From the NCBI RefSeq assembly GCF_028453695.1, contig NC_135775.1, positions 310,001 to 374,000 on the forward strand: a DNA stretch of 64,000 nucleotides. Reading direction: 5' to 3'. Positions 22,827 through 38,011 of this stretch are shown in pieces. The DNA comes from Augochlora pura (Eukaryota; Arthropoda; Insecta; Hymenoptera; Halictidae). Both the position numbers and the translations under genes were made by a program. The notes below the pieces were generated by a model. The model made no database searches. It had not been told where the DNA came from and worked only from the letters and a program-made list of their open reading frames with translations. Position 1 is the first letter of the stretch, and each line of letters starts with the position of its first letter.

Positions 22827-25800
22827 CTGCGTGCCAAAAAAACAAACAAACGAAAGATCGTAACCCAAACTCATCATGTTCAGCCGTGTATCGTCGGGAT
22901 CGTGGTTCATCGTCGCTGCTTGGTGGCTACCGCGCGTCTGGTCGGTCACCGCGCGCCCTTCTCGACCTCGACCTCGACCTCGACCTCGACCTCGACCTCT
23001 CGACCGAGCGCTCCGTCGCCGCGTCGTTTGCGTCGGCTTCTAATTCGCTCCGGTTATGGCGAATCGCAAAGCAAACGGGCGATGTTACGGATGATTTTGC
23101 GCGGTCGGAGGCCGTGGACGAAAGTCGAGGCATGTACGCAACAGCGAACGACGACGACGACGATCCTGCGGGGTTTCACCCGACAAATCAGATTCCGGTA
23201 AATTCGATTCGACGCGCACCGTACGCGCACAAAAACAAACTGTCGATCAAAGTCTCGAGATCGCCTTTCACTTTTCTCGGAATTCGGGCAAAACTCCGAC
23301 AATCGATCTCGATCTTTGGAGAACGCTGCAGAGACAATCTTGAAACTGTATCGACGGTTGGACGTGTACGTAGACACAATAATAATAATCGTTCTAATAA
23401 TATTAACAATAATAACGATGATAATAATAATAATAATAATAATATTAATGATAAAAATAAAAACAATAACAACAACAACAACAATAATAAGAATAATAAT
23501 AGTAATAATCGTGGTGCTACGTAGAAATCGCGTGGACGACATCAACGGTAAAGAAGATGACGCGGTCACAAGGGAATACAGAACTGAACGATGTGGAAGA
23601 GATCGCTAATCACGCGACGACACGGCGGGGTTGTTGTTAGGTAACTACGCTGGTACCATCAACGAAATATCTACTCGAATCATAATTAATTAACCTTGTC
23701 GACGTTTACCAACGAAAAGTGAAATCGGAGGAAAATATTCTACTCTTCCCTTTCCTCCTCTGCGTAAAGATCCAGATTTGAACGAAGGGGTTGTCGCCTG
23801 GTTCAGGCTTGCGGCCAAGATCGACGCAACGATGATCTATTCGTTGTAGCAGAGATGGGTGATGGATCGAATTTTGGGGACATACGAGTTGGATTGACAA
23901 GGATATGGCGTTGTGTCCGACCGACGACGAGAAGGCAGAAGAGGGGTCTGTTCGTTATTACTTTTTTTCCTTTTTTTCGTGGCGGCGGTGGTGGTGGTAG
24001 TGGTGGTAGTGGTGGTGGTGGTGGTGGTGGTGGTGGTGGTGGTAGTAGTGGCGGGCGTGTCAGCGTATTAATATATATTAATATATAATATATATGTATA
24101 TATATATATATATTATTGTGTATAATATATATAATTTGACTATTTGGGGCTCGGAGGAGACGGGTACGTGGGCAGAGAGACGCATTTTACTTGAGCAGGG
24201 CGTGCGCACGCTGATTCGCCACGGCTATCCTCGTTTCGTTTGACTCGCCCTGCGGATTACCATAGAGTTCGGATTTGGTCAACACAGATGGCACAGAGAA
24301 CAAAGAATCTTCAAAAGTCGAACTCGTAAAAATGGCCACAAGTTTAAACAGAGTAGGATATGCCTATACGCTACCGTCCATAAATCATATCCGGACTATT
24401 CCGGACTATTCCGGACAGGCGATCGCGTCGGATCGAACGTCCACCGAACCAATTTTTCCTCGCTAACCTTTCTCGCGAGTCTGCTCTTCTCGCAGTTGTT
24501 CCACAAATTCTCCACGTTCGCGTGGAACTTGCGGTAATTTAAAAAGTCGTGAGAGAAATTCTTGTTCGACCAGAGGAAATTGTTTCGAGTGCAAATCTAT
24601 TTACACGACGCGACGCCAAAGTCAGATTAATAGACGAAGAATGTAAAGGATCGTCGGTCGCGTCTCGAAAAGTGAGAAATTTTGAGAACGTTGCAAACTG
24701 ACATCTACGTTCGCCGACCTGTCTGAGAACGATCTTCGGACGTAATCGTGTTTCTGAAACCGCACTCTCGATCGTCATCTTGAAAATTGATTTTTTGGCT
24801 TTTGCAAATCTGTGATTTCTCAAAAATCGAGCGGAACTCGACTTCGTCCTCTTATTGGTCACTGTATTTTGTTAACAAATCGTAAACAGAGCCCGCGGAC
24901 TGTATTTGCGGCAAAGAAAAGGTTACTTCGAACTACCTCGGGAACCTCTGGTTCGCCGTTCGCGAGACACTGTTGGAACATACTGTATTATATATTGCGA
25001 ATACTGCTGGTCGGACGACTCTGCAAATCCCAGACGCAAACCGAATTTACTCGACAGCGATCCTTAGACAGTTTTTTTGTCCGGTTACTTTTGGACGGTA
25101 GTGTGTATACATACGCAGACATAAGTGATATCATATATTTATATAGAGAGAGATAGAAGTAAAATACGAAAGAGTAGAGAAAAGATAGTAAAATAAAAAA
25201 AAAAGAAATTGAGCGAACAAAGCGTGACCGCGACAAAACGGTGCAATTTGCCATTTATTTTCTTCCATTAGATATGTTTATGCCAATGCCTCCTCGTTCC
25301 ATTCTCTTTTCCTCGGTTCGTTCTTCTACTTATACGTTTGTCCTTGGATTATTTTTTCTTTTTTTGCGGTGTACACAGGCCGAACACACAGAAGACAGCC
25401 CGTGATATAAACAGTGGCAAAAAGAAGAATGACGATTTGTGCGATGACGAGAAGGAAGTAAAAGGGGCGACTATAGTCGTGCGGTGCACGTGCGTACGCA
25501 TGCCAAAAATCGAGAAACGAGGCGATCGTCGTTCGTCGTTCGCCGCTAGTTGATCGTCGATCGTCGATCCTTGATCATCGATCGTCGACCGTCGATCGTT
25601 TTGTTAGCGGTGGACCACAATCTGAGGAGATGCCGTCGACTTCCCTCGGTAGAACCTTCCGACGATCGTTTCGCTCCCGGAAATGCAAGTTCCGTGCCAA
25701 TACAAACGAACGTGTGTACAAAAAATGGAGACGGTGGAGAACGAGCTCTTTTCGAACAGAGAGCCGCTTCCGGTCTCGTTACGGATCCTCCGATCCTGCG

Positions 25801-28800
25801 GGAGTAGTTTGGGAAGTAAGTAGTGCATTTAGAAGAGGAGGAACGCGACAGTCGCGAGGTTGCCTATCGTCGGCGGCCAGAGATCTCTCGCGATCAGACA
25901 CATTCTACGCGGACAAAGGAAAAGCTGCTGGATCGAGACTCGATAATCCTTGTCTCGATGGCGGTAAAACGCTGTTTTTAAGCAACGGTTCGCACTGGTT
26001 ACTGGTTGCTGGTTACTGGTTACTGGTTACTGGTTACCGATTCGACTCGACCCGAATCGACTGGACGCGAGAGGACCGAATGGAACAAAATGTGCTGCGG
26101 GATACGTGGATCGCGGTGGGACGAGGGAACGCCTGACCGAGCTTGATCAAACTTTCCTGCAATATACGAGTGCACAGCACAGCTATCTGTCTCGCATGAA
26201 TTTGCTCGATCGCTCGCTGATATTTCAGGCCTTCGAGAATTGGGTCGAGCTGCTTCAACCAGTATGTATGATGATATGATATTTTTTTGTTACGTCGTTC
26301 CGTTATCGAAGCACGCGCGCTTTCCGAAAATCTACTTAGACGGTTTGAAAGAAAAAGGAAAAAGATATAGACATCTCGATACCAAAGAGAACAATGTATA
26401 GATAGTGGAAAAGTTTGATCGCGGATCCGAAGCCAGCGAAAATTCTAGGATGTTTCAGCGTTTCGCGACGTCAAGAAGCTCGTCTGGAGAATCGAAAAGT
26501 TCGACGAAGGCTTCCGTCGCAACGGAAAAACGGTGCAACCAGGATCGCGCGCGATGGAACGTCTGCCTGCGTGGGCGTCTCGGCGACCCAGATCAAAGGA
26601 GAGCCAGCCAGCCGGTCCTGACGGTATGCGCGAAACACAGTCGATCGAAATGGGTGAAATCGAATCGAATGCTGGACGATGAATGGTGTGAACGATGGAT
26701 CGCGAAAGGAGGACGTTGGACGGTGAACGGTGAACGGTGGAGGAGGAGGAGGAGGAGGAGGAGGAGGAGGAGGAGGAAGGGTAGAAAGCGAAAGCGACGA
26801 CGAAACGTGTGTTGTGCATCGCTTTGAGCGCGTGCATCGTGAATCGTGAGAGAGAAAAAAAAGTCCACGCATGCTCCGTGGAAGAGAACAAAATATATAG
26901 CGGAGCTAAATCGTAGGTCGTAGGTGATTGGTTCGTGACGACGAGTTTCGACTCCATCGTTTTCACGATTCACGGCGATCCTGCCGTTTCGGAACTTGCT
27001 CTCACCTCCTTTCTCTCCGCGCGCAAGTTTGCGCCCTCCCCCCAAAATCGGTGCAGCCAAAATCGTAGCTACGAAATCTTTTCGCGACTCGAAACATGAT
27101 TCGCGATTCGACCAGTAGTTATGATTCATACGGATTTTCGCATCACTTTTAAATCCTTTTATCGTGCCGACAAATGGGAATTTTTGAAAATTTTTTTCTA
27201 GTCTCGCCTAGTAAACTATAGTTTCCGTTTAACATTCCAAAAAAGATTTCAGCCGCTTGGTTCAATTGTAAAAGAGTTACTCCGTTTGGAAAGGTGTGCG
27301 AATACTTTGAACGATAGATAGTTAAATAGTTAGATAGATAGATAGACAGATAGATAGATAGACGAATGGATAGGAGGGAGGCCGAGCAAGCTCCGGACCG
27401 AAGACCGAGCACGACCAGGAGACCGGCGGCGTCGCGACGAGTCGCTTCTCGAGGACGCCGTTTCCTCACCTTACGATTGATCCTGTCGATCTGCCGGTTC
27501 TGATTCTCCAGCTCACTGCCCATATCGATCGCCATGTTCCTCAGATTACCGATCATCGTGTTCACCTGGCCCATGTTCTCCTCCATCTCCGTCTCACGGG
27601 CGTCGTTCGTGATCTTGCCGATATAGCCACCCTGAGGACCTAATCCGTTCCGATCATCCATCACTCGCTGGGGCTGGTTGTTGACCACCTTGCCGTCGTC
27701 GTTCCCCTTCCATGTGCCCTCGTCCTCCTTGAAACTGGCGCTTCTGCAAAGCCAGACGATTGATTAAAGCGCTCGACGCGATTAACGATCGCGCGCCGAC
27801 AACGCGACCACGACGGTGAACGCGTCATCGTAACAAACCCTCCAAAAAGTAGCTCATTTTTAGAAATTCCGCCCGTTTTGAGCAACGATTAATTAAATGA
27901 GAACGGCCACAAAGATCGCCGTCTCTTTTCACAAGATTACTTTCTGGGTGATTCGTTGATGGGATGATTTTAATCCTGCCGCCTCTTTCATCGAATAATC
28001 GCAGGTTTCGTTTCTACGACGCGATCGTGCAATTTTACCAAATTTACGAATTTGGTCGAGGGCGGCAGCTTTAAAAATTCATTGAATTGATCGACAGAAT
28101 TCTGAAGAAGAGGTCGCTCTCATTGTTCACCGGCTCGTTATCAACAGTTAATCTCGAAGACGACTCTTCGAATCGCGATTAAAATATCGAAACAAGAATC
28201 TTCCATGGGGAATTCGTAAAATTACTCACATTACCAACAAGTTCAAAACCAGCGAAGCGATATTTCCGATGATTGCGCCGATATCGAGATCGATATCTGC
28301 TAACGACGAAACGAGGCAGCCCGTGGTACTATACATACATATATGTATATGTATAGTAGGTTGGAACGGAGAGAGCCGACCCTAACGCGAAGCGATTCCT
28401 ACGGGTGACGTGTTCACTTTTTCCTGAGATTTGGTCAAATTGAATGCAACGATAACCGATAATGCAGAAAAGCATCGAATATCTGAAAACTTTAAGCCGC
28501 CTGTCTTGCAAATCGGCTATCGTTGGATTCATCTTTTCAAGCTCTTTCGCTGTACGAAATCTCATGAAAAAGCGAGCGCCGTTCCGCGGTGTCCAAAGGT
28601 CTCGAGCAAGAGGTAACGACCGTTAACGAGCTGTGAGCGGGGCGTGGCGTGGCGTGGCGAGACGGAAGATGGTAGGCGCGAAAGAGGGACAAACGGAAAG
28701 GAAAGGAAAGGAAAGTAATGGGACGGGGGGCGGTAGATTTGAAAAAAGCAATCCGGGACAGCCCTACTTGTTGCATGGAAGAACGCAGAGACCGCAGCAC

Positions 28801-30068
28801 TTTTCCATTCCAGTGAGATTTTTCTCTGCCTCGCGCATGTCGGCGTTGATCTGGTCCATGCCCTCCTCGATTCTGTCCAGTTGCTCTGTTTCATCGTACG
28901 AGAACACATCGTTAGCAAATGGCTTCCTCGTGCGCAGCTCTCGCTGGCAAACGCTGCTCGAAAGGGAACGAACAGCGCGAAACCCAACAACGAAATGTAA
29001 GACGAACGAAAAAGACAAACGATAAAACCGAGAAACTGAAACTGCTCTTCCACTACGCACGCGTGTCGTACTCCAAACTAGTAAATAATAATCGTAACGA
29101 AATCATAGCAGAACCAAGAGGAAATCAGAAACTGTTCGGTTCCCTTTCGAGAGATCGATTTTCTTAAAAATTGCCTGAATCGTTTGCTTCCGGATCACAG
29201 AACAGAGCATTCGTTTAACTTTGAACGTTTCTCGTTTCTCGTTTCGCGGCCACTTTGTAATAATCGACGTTCATCGAAGAAGCCTGGCTCTGTGATCTTC
29301 GAGCGACGACCAGAAGTACTAAACTGCGCCGAGAATCGTCGAGAGCGTCGCAAACTGTTTCGATTTTCTTCGAGGATCGGCAGATTCTCTCTTTTCAGAG
29401 TCCGCAGCGAATCAAGAGTTTCAAGTGTTCTTCGGCCAAGAATTATGGTTATATAGAATTATGGTTATATAAAGTTTCGATAGGGGACAGATCGTGGATC
29501 ATCGCGGACGATGTACTTGAATTTATATAAATTTTAGAGGACGAATCGACGATTTCTTCCGAGATTGAAGGGACACGAAAAAAATATTGAATAACGCGCG
29601 CATTCGTTGCATCGCGAAGGATCGAAAAAACATCGCGGATCTCTTTCGATAAAGTTTGCAGAGGCGATCGAGGTCTCGACGAATCTTGGCAAACGAAAGA
29701 AACAAGAACGAGTGCAACGGGAGTGCAACAGCTAAGCAAAAAATAGTCTCCCTGCTAAGGGCGTTAAACCTAAGAATCGGGTGAGTAGCTCTGTATGTAC
29801 TGGGGTGTATACGGTAGGTAATTAATCTAAGGGTAGCTGGGTATTACGAATCGAACCAAGTATGCTTTGACGAGTATACATATAAGTACAGCGCGTCCGA
29901 TGCGAGATTTAGCCGATATGCCGGTACTTATTCTCGACAAATGGGTATATGTATATATATATAATATATATAAAACATAGTATAAAAGTATAAAGTTGCA
30001 AGTATATATAGATGTGTGTATATATATACATATATAATATATATATATATATATTATAATATATATAG

Positions 30069-30111
<43 letters not shown>

Positions 30112-30697
30112 GTTTGAGACTTACACCGTGCCGGCAGTGACGGAGAGAGGCGTATAAAACGTGGTGCGAGTGTCGTGCGTACCCGACACGTCTGTATTTA
30201 CCCATATTTTTCGTTTCTGTATTCTGTACTGGTTAGTATTTCTCTATTCTCTGTATTTCCTACGGGTTTCTCATTTTCCTGTATATATACTTGTTTTCCT
30301 AATCCACCCGTTTTCCCCTTTTATTCACCTGTTTTCTGTATTTGTCCTACGTATTGTTTCTTTGTCGTTACTTCGCCTGTTCCCACGGAATATATACATA
30401 TATTTCATGGTTGTTCTCATATATTTGTTCTTTCTGTTTTTGTTCGTTCGCCTTCGTGAGATTACGTAGAAACACGGACGGAAGAAAACGGATTCAGAGA
30501 GAGAGAAAGAGAGAGAGGAGGAGAGCAGGCGGAGAGAGCAACAGGATGCAGAAGACAAGAAATTATGGAGAAGAATAGAAGAGAACAGAAAAGTGTAGAA
30601 AAGAGTAAAAAGAGTAGAAAAAGAAGTAAAAAAGAATAGTGTTGGAGTGTTAAAGAGATAGAAAGTTTTTAGAAATAGAAATAGAAATGGAAAGAGA

Positions 30698-30741
<44 letters not shown>

Positions 30742-31920
30742 TGAGCAAAGCAAGAGAGTTTTTTGATGATGGAAAGGTTAGTCGGGACTAGTTGGAACTA
30801 ATCGGGAGAGTTAGACGAGAGAAAGAAGGTAGTATCGATGATCTGAACGGCGTGGGTGGTGAGCAAGATGTTCCCGGAGACGAATAGCTAAGGTGCGAGA
30901 GTTCCTTTGAATAGAGTTTAGTGGTGACCGGAGTAAGAAGGTCTGAAATCAAGAGTTCGATGGAAGACAGGTCTGCAAAGTGTCTGGACGAAAGTACACG
31001 CAATTAGTGTCGTGTGCGCGCATAAACGGTACTGGCGCGCGAGTCCTCCAGGTACCGTTTATGGTGGATATATGGTATAGAATACATGAGAGTACACAGA
31101 ATTTCGTCGGTCGTTGCTCTTCGTGTACGTATGCGTGCGCGCGTGTACAGCCGATCGGAACGATTTCAGAAAACGACGTGGAATCGTTTCGACGCGCCGT
31201 TTACGCGCGCACAGATACACATGGAGAAAAGTTTAAGTATGTTTGTATGTCTAGATTTATGATGGCTTACCGCCTTGCTCGTCCAGCATTACGAGGCTTT
31301 TCATCCCGACCTCGTGGCTCTAAACAGGCAACCGACCAATCAGCGGCTGTGTTAACACACGTGACCAACAGGACGCGTCGTCGCAACGCCCCTCCCTTCG
31401 CTCCGCAACCGTTACCCTCTTTCTTTAATCCTTCTCTCGCATTCCCCGTTCCTATTTTCGCCTTCTCCTTCTCCTTCTCCTTCTCCGATAACCATTTCTC
31501 GAACCTACGCGCACCTCGGATGTTGCGAAAACTAGCATCGACTCGCGAAACCAATTCCGAGATTCGATTTTCGAATCTGATTTTCTTTTCAATCGAAGAG
31601 ACGAAAACGGAAGAAAGGGAGGGAAACTTTTGCTTCCGAGGAGCGTGCGAGGGTCGAACGCGCCAATGCCGCTATGAAAAAACGTTGAGTCGGCACTAAA
31701 GCAGGCGTGGCCTGTCCTCGAATAGGCGTAAGCGTACGCGTAGCCCACTCGAGCAGGCTAGATCAACGTCGAGAAGAAGGCGTTTAGTTTACTACTTCCC
31801 CGGTTTGGGCGTGGTTTTATCGCTATAGACTTTAAACGTGAGCAACGCTCGAGCACCTAAGATTCTTCTAGACAAAGAGAGGGCGAGGGGCAAAGAGAGA
31901 GAGAGAGAGAGAGGGGGGGG

Positions 31921-31959
<39 letters not shown>

Positions 31960-34900
31960 TGAGGGTGGGAGAGAGAAAGTGAATGAGGTAAAAGTAGCGT
32001 AAGCAAAGTGCCAAGGATTGCGTTGCTAGAAATTGATCGATCGTAATCAACTGTCATCATTGTTCGCGGTCACGACCCTTCCCCTTTTCGATGGCCTTGC
32101 ATGGCTATAAATTTCAATATCTCCAATTTATCTGTAGCTTTGCCCGATCTTCTTTTCGACCGTTTCTGATCTTTCGATCTTTTGATCCGAGGAGAATAAT
32201 GGACCGCGCGTCGGAGGAGCGAGAGGGCGCGTAACGACGACGATCTCATCCTGATCATTAATTCTATGCGGGAATCAGGTTAGGCTCTGCTGGAGGACCA
32301 GGATTTTTATACCTGCAAGCGGCGAGTTTAGACGCGGACACGGAAGATCACGGGAAAAATTGGATCTACCAACTGCGAGAAGAATAACTTCCAATTGCTT
32401 GGTTGGTAAACTAATGTCGCTTTAAAACGATGGAAATTCGTTCTTGGAAGCTGTCCTGGACACTGTCGTCGAAGGATCGAATCGTTCTAGCACCGATATT
32501 CGAAATCCGTCGTCTGGTCGCTTCTCCGAATTCGCTTCGAAAGAAATACATGGACCGGAAACATAAGGGAAATAGAAAATTGCTTTAAACTCGATCTAGT
32601 TGTTCGCATCGGACAAGGATATGGAAAAATCTTGGTTTCTCAGGGCAGAGTAGGCGTGGCCCAGATCCGAACAGTCTGCTCCGGCCTATACTACCAGGGT
32701 GACTCGTCGGGTGGGCGTGTCCGTTCGGAACAGGCGTAATTTCGCCGCGCAGCGATCGTTCCGTCTTGAAACGATCGACGAAACGAAGAAGCGACGAGAG
32801 GACGAACGGCTCGAGTTGGTAAAGCCAGTGGTTCGGAATTAAGAACATCCACGTGGGAGTGGAGGAAAAAGGGGCGGAGAAACCGTAGGGTAGGATCAAT
32901 AGATTGTACGTCGATCTGTGAAATTGCCAAGATCAGTTACAGATTAGAGACAGATTTACAAAAAATAATTAGCAGCTCTAGATGGCAGAGCGCCGTTCTA
33001 CGCGCAAACTAGCGTTACTCTCCTCTAGAGCCACGCCCGTTCAACCGAGTGGGCGGGGTGGCCCCTCCTCGGCCGGCGATCGAGTATATGATAAAAATCG
33101 AAGAGAGGGGAATGCTACGCGACGATCGATGAATGGAGTGGAGGGGAAGAACGATGATTGACTTTAATCGAGAGGATGAATCGAAATCGAGTTAGTGGCG
33201 TGTTAGTGGCGAGTTAGAGAGATGGGGCGAAAAGTATTCGATGATTCAAAATAGGAGCAGACGAGAGGCAGAAGCAGATTATAAAAGGAAGAAAAGATTC
33301 ACGTATCGTATTTATTAAATTAGTAGTATTATTGCTTTTTTGCTCCAGTGTAGGCACTCGGAGTACCATGGCGCTGTAAGATACAGAATTAGAAGATTGC
33401 TTTAGCTATAGGACAGAAGAAGAGATCAAGAAATCAGAGGTATAATATCGGGCGATACGAGTTCTCCTGAGAACCGGAAGTAGACGCGCATTCACATATA
33501 CGTATGTAGCCGTTGTGTTTGTTGATCGTGTCCTCGTCCTCGTCGTCGTCGTCGTCGTCGTCGTTGTTGTCGTTGTCGCGAAAGTATCTTCCCCCAAGAA
33601 AAATTAAACCCGCGGGAAAAATCACTACGCACATTGATCTACGTTAGACTGTAAAAGAAAGAAACACGTCGCTAGAAGCATCGAACCGACGCCTTGCGAA
33701 CTTCACATTTTTCTGGAGCCTGAAGTTCGCGGGATATGCTGGTGTTCGCAGAAATAGTAATTTCCACAAACCGATTTACGATTCGTAGACTCTGCAAACA
33801 AGGAGACTCTAGATTTATTCATTTCGTCAGTTCGGTGGTTTTAGCGTTTAAAAAATGAAATCGTTTGGTCCGTTTATTTGTTCTTTCATTAAACGAAACT
33901 CGATGAACGCAACGAATTCGTTTGTTCGTCGTATACCCAGAAAACGAAAAGAAAAATTCTATGAAACACCCATCGCACCGTACTTTGTATTTTCGCAATG
34001 TTTCTCCCGTGTCTTCTCGTCACTTAACTTTCGACGTTCTCTCTAAGGATATCTACGCGATTCCGTTGGGTCTTTGTTCGCATCGTGTCTCGAGAAGAAG
34101 GGAGAAATCGATGAGCCCCGTTTCATTTCATTTCGTTTCGTTTCGTTTCGATCGGATTCATTTAGCACATGTCCTTTCTCTCGTAGACTTTAGTCGTTCA
34201 GTTTCATTATTTGTTGTCGCTTCGAACGTTCTTATCGATTGTTTGGCATATTGCTGAGGGAACTGCTTACCGCCTTGATGGTCTAACATCGTCAGAGTGT
34301 TCGCTGCGACCTCCTCGCTCTACGACAGGGTCGAAGGGCCCACACGTTAACGGAAACGAAAGATCGTTCAGTGATGCGCGTGAACAACTGCGAAATTAAG
34401 TCAGAGACAAACAAGCAGAGACCGCGTGCACGCCTTGCCACAGATCCACGGATCGTTCGTCGCGGAGATGTCCGTTCTCGATTTCACGATTTCACGATTT
34501 CACGATTTCAAGGGTCTATCTCTATCTCTATCTCGTAAGCGTAAACTCTCGTTTCAGAGATTTCCTTTCTTCGGAAGATCGTGTGGATCGAGAGAATTCT
34601 GGCCGAACGAAAGTATAGGAGGAGTTGCGGGGGCGGATCCGTCGACGATGAGATAGATACTGTTCTTTAACCGACTGGACGCGGGTCCGATCCGAATCGT
34701 GTGACAAAACGTGCCGGGACTTTTAATCAAATCAAAATGTCCATAATATTCATTTACCAAAGAAACACAATCGTTTGTCCGAGGTGTTTGTTCGTCGTTA
34801 TACACTGACCACGGAAACAATGGGAAATATGCTGCATGGATATCTTGATTCGATTTTCCGGTTTAACGATTGGTCGCGAACAAGCATCTCGGACACGGTG

Positions 34901-34993
34901 GTGGTAAAATCGGAACAAAACGGAGAATAGAATGATCACGGTGTGTGAGAACAGATAAAGGAGGAATGGCGCGTCCAATAAACGTACGACGAC

Positions 34994-35046
<53 letters not shown>

Positions 35047-37943
35047 TTGCGATAGTGATAGTGAGAGCGAGAGCGAGAGTGAGACTGAAAGTGAGAGCGA
35101 GAGGTGCAGACTGCAGCACGTGAATTGAGGACATTTCGAGCCAAGAAACTTTCATTTTATTATTTTGTTGCTCGAGAAGAACAAGTTTTCTTGAACGTGT
35201 CTTCTCGATCCCATCTTCCGTATACCTGAAAATGGCAAGGATATTCGTTCACGTGCTTCACCCTGTCCAAGTACATGCAGCGTTCTGTCTCAATTTACCT
35301 TAGGCGAGTCTAGTCTCGATAATAATTTGTCTTTCAATAGATTTTTGGCTAGAAGAGGACCTGCGAATGTCCTAGCAAATTATCAATTCATTTTCAAAGC
35401 GGCACGCTCGAATCGTTTTTGAAGAAAGTCTCTGTCGAAAAAAGAATCTCGTAAACGTATCCTTGCAATCTCAAATGAAAATGTTTCGAGAAACGAGACG
35501 GCCCGCCGAAGGACTTGAGACGAAACACCTCGTAGACCGTGATCGCTAGAACGAATGAAAATTGAAGCGAGTCGTAGGTCGTAGCTGTGTTTCAGCCGCG
35601 TCGCTGTCCATCGCATGTTCGATTTTCCACGCACGGTCGCTGCGACACCGACGTGAACGTGAACACGTCTAGTCCGCTTGCACCATGCAAGCATGCTGCA
35701 TCTTGTGCTCTCGTGGTGGTTGATCCGATCGCAGAACCGGAACGACGATGCAAAGTGCACACCGTACGACGCCACACGGTGTCTCGCGCAGCATCGAAAA
35801 TTCCCGGGGAGAGGTCTCACAATACCTTAATCTCCACTTGGCAGAAGACCTATCCAGGAAACACGTCCGTCGATCTCAACAAATTGTTGCAAATTGCAAA
35901 TAGGAAACGCCTTCCAAAACCACTTTTGCCAATATTTACCGATAGGCCAAATAATTCATCCTTTTGTACATCGCAAATTTACCGGGAATTATTTTTCGAA
36001 TAAAAAGGTATTCTTTAGTGGAGCATAATATAAGGACACGAAGCTCTCAGAAATCTCTCACGCATCGGATCGAAGAATAGATGGCGAAATATTTTTGTAC
36101 CAATAGCTCTCCCTCTCTCTCTCTCTCTTCCTCTGGACGTTTCGTTAAAATCGACGGACGCGTTGTCCGGGCATTTTCCTTGAAGAGGCAGCACACGTTG
36201 TTGGGCCGTTTTCTTTTCAATAGGGGGCTAAGGGTGGGGTTTCGAGTCGTACGATATACGCGAGAAGAGACCGATGCTACCTATCTGCGTTCCGCGTTGA
36301 TCCCCGCGCGATCAGCGGACACGAAAGAAAAAGCAAAACTGACACGAGGCTCGCTCGCGCACTACTTCGTCCGAATCGAGTGGATATCAACTAACGTCGC
36401 ACTAATATCGCATAAATATTGTAAATACATATATCTAGATATGTATATACATATATACATATATGGTGAATGCATTTGATTTATTTACATGTATATACAC
36501 GACCGTGCCGGTAAACTCGCAGAACATATGTATAACATATAGTTCAAGCGGAGGGCAATCAAATTTCTACTTGGTAAGACGACGGTCGACAAAAAGATGT
36601 TCGATGCGGACGTGGTGGAAATTAGAGAGGGTTGGATTTTTTACTTCAGAACACGTGTGTACACGGGGATGTGTCTCGCCATTTACGGCGAACCAAAACA
36701 ACATTAGCCACTATCGCGTAGCAAATTTCATTTATTCGTGGCATTTTTCAAATCATGAATCAAGAAAAAAATGTTGCTCGTGTTTTAATCTTTCTGAAAT
36801 AATAACTTTCTGTCTGCCACCTCCTCTTCGGACGAGCCGTAAACAGCGAGACACCCTGAATGTTCAACATACACGTATATTATGCATGTATACATAGAAG
36901 GATACGCCGTCGCTCGAGTTTGTCCAAATGCTTGAAAATCGTAATATTAAAAAGAAAAAGAAATCTCGGTAATTACTGCTGTTTCACTAGGTTCATTTCG
37001 TTTACGTAAATTAACCTTGGCTATGCTTAACTATCGGGTGGTCTTGTCGAGTTTTCGCTACTTTACCAGCATTTCTCGAAAGATATGGGAACAACCACAA
37101 AACTGAACACAAGATATTCGAAAACGTTATCGAAACATTTTTTCTAATTTTTAGTATAGGAATAGATATACGGGAAAATAGAATTTTTCAAAAGAAACGT
37201 CAACAACCTGTTTGTTACGAATATAAAAGTATTGATCCTTTTCGAGCGACAGCGTGGGACAGAGTATACAAGTCAGAATCCTCCCACTACACACGCTTCC
37301 AACCCAAACAAGAATTGCATGAAGAGCACGCGTGGGTCGAGGCTTCGTGTACTCTCGGAGCACCCTGTACACACGTCAGAGAGAAGTCGGTGAAACAAAA
37401 ATCGCTACAGCTAAAAACTTTCACGGTCAATAAATACTTTGTACTAAAGAAAAACGATAGATGTGTCGTATATGTAGACATACATATATATATACATATA
37501 TACATACATTAAATATCTTAAAAGATATTGAACTTTCAACAGAAGCTTCTAAACCAAACTTGTGTGTTTTCTTACGTAGAATATGATTCCGATAGAAAAA
37601 ATATAGGTTCATGATAAAAAAAGCAAAATAAACTAGTAAGAAACTACAATTCGACTCCTCGTTCGAAAAAACTTATTTTTTAAATCGAGTGTCCACGAGT
37701 TTCTTTAAAATTTCAAGTCATATGGTATGCCCAAGTATACAATCATCATCTATTATTGTGGTATGTATGTATATCGTTATATACGAACGTAAGAGTATTA
37801 CACGTTGACTGAAAGCAACATAGCTAGGAAAGCCTCGTGTTCGTCTACCAATAGAAAGGGACACTAGAAACTTAAAAGGAAACTCAACAGAAAAGTTGAT
37901 ACGCAATCCATGGAAAAACGTGATGCGTATCGTGAGAAGTAGA

Positions 37944-38011
<68 letters not shown>

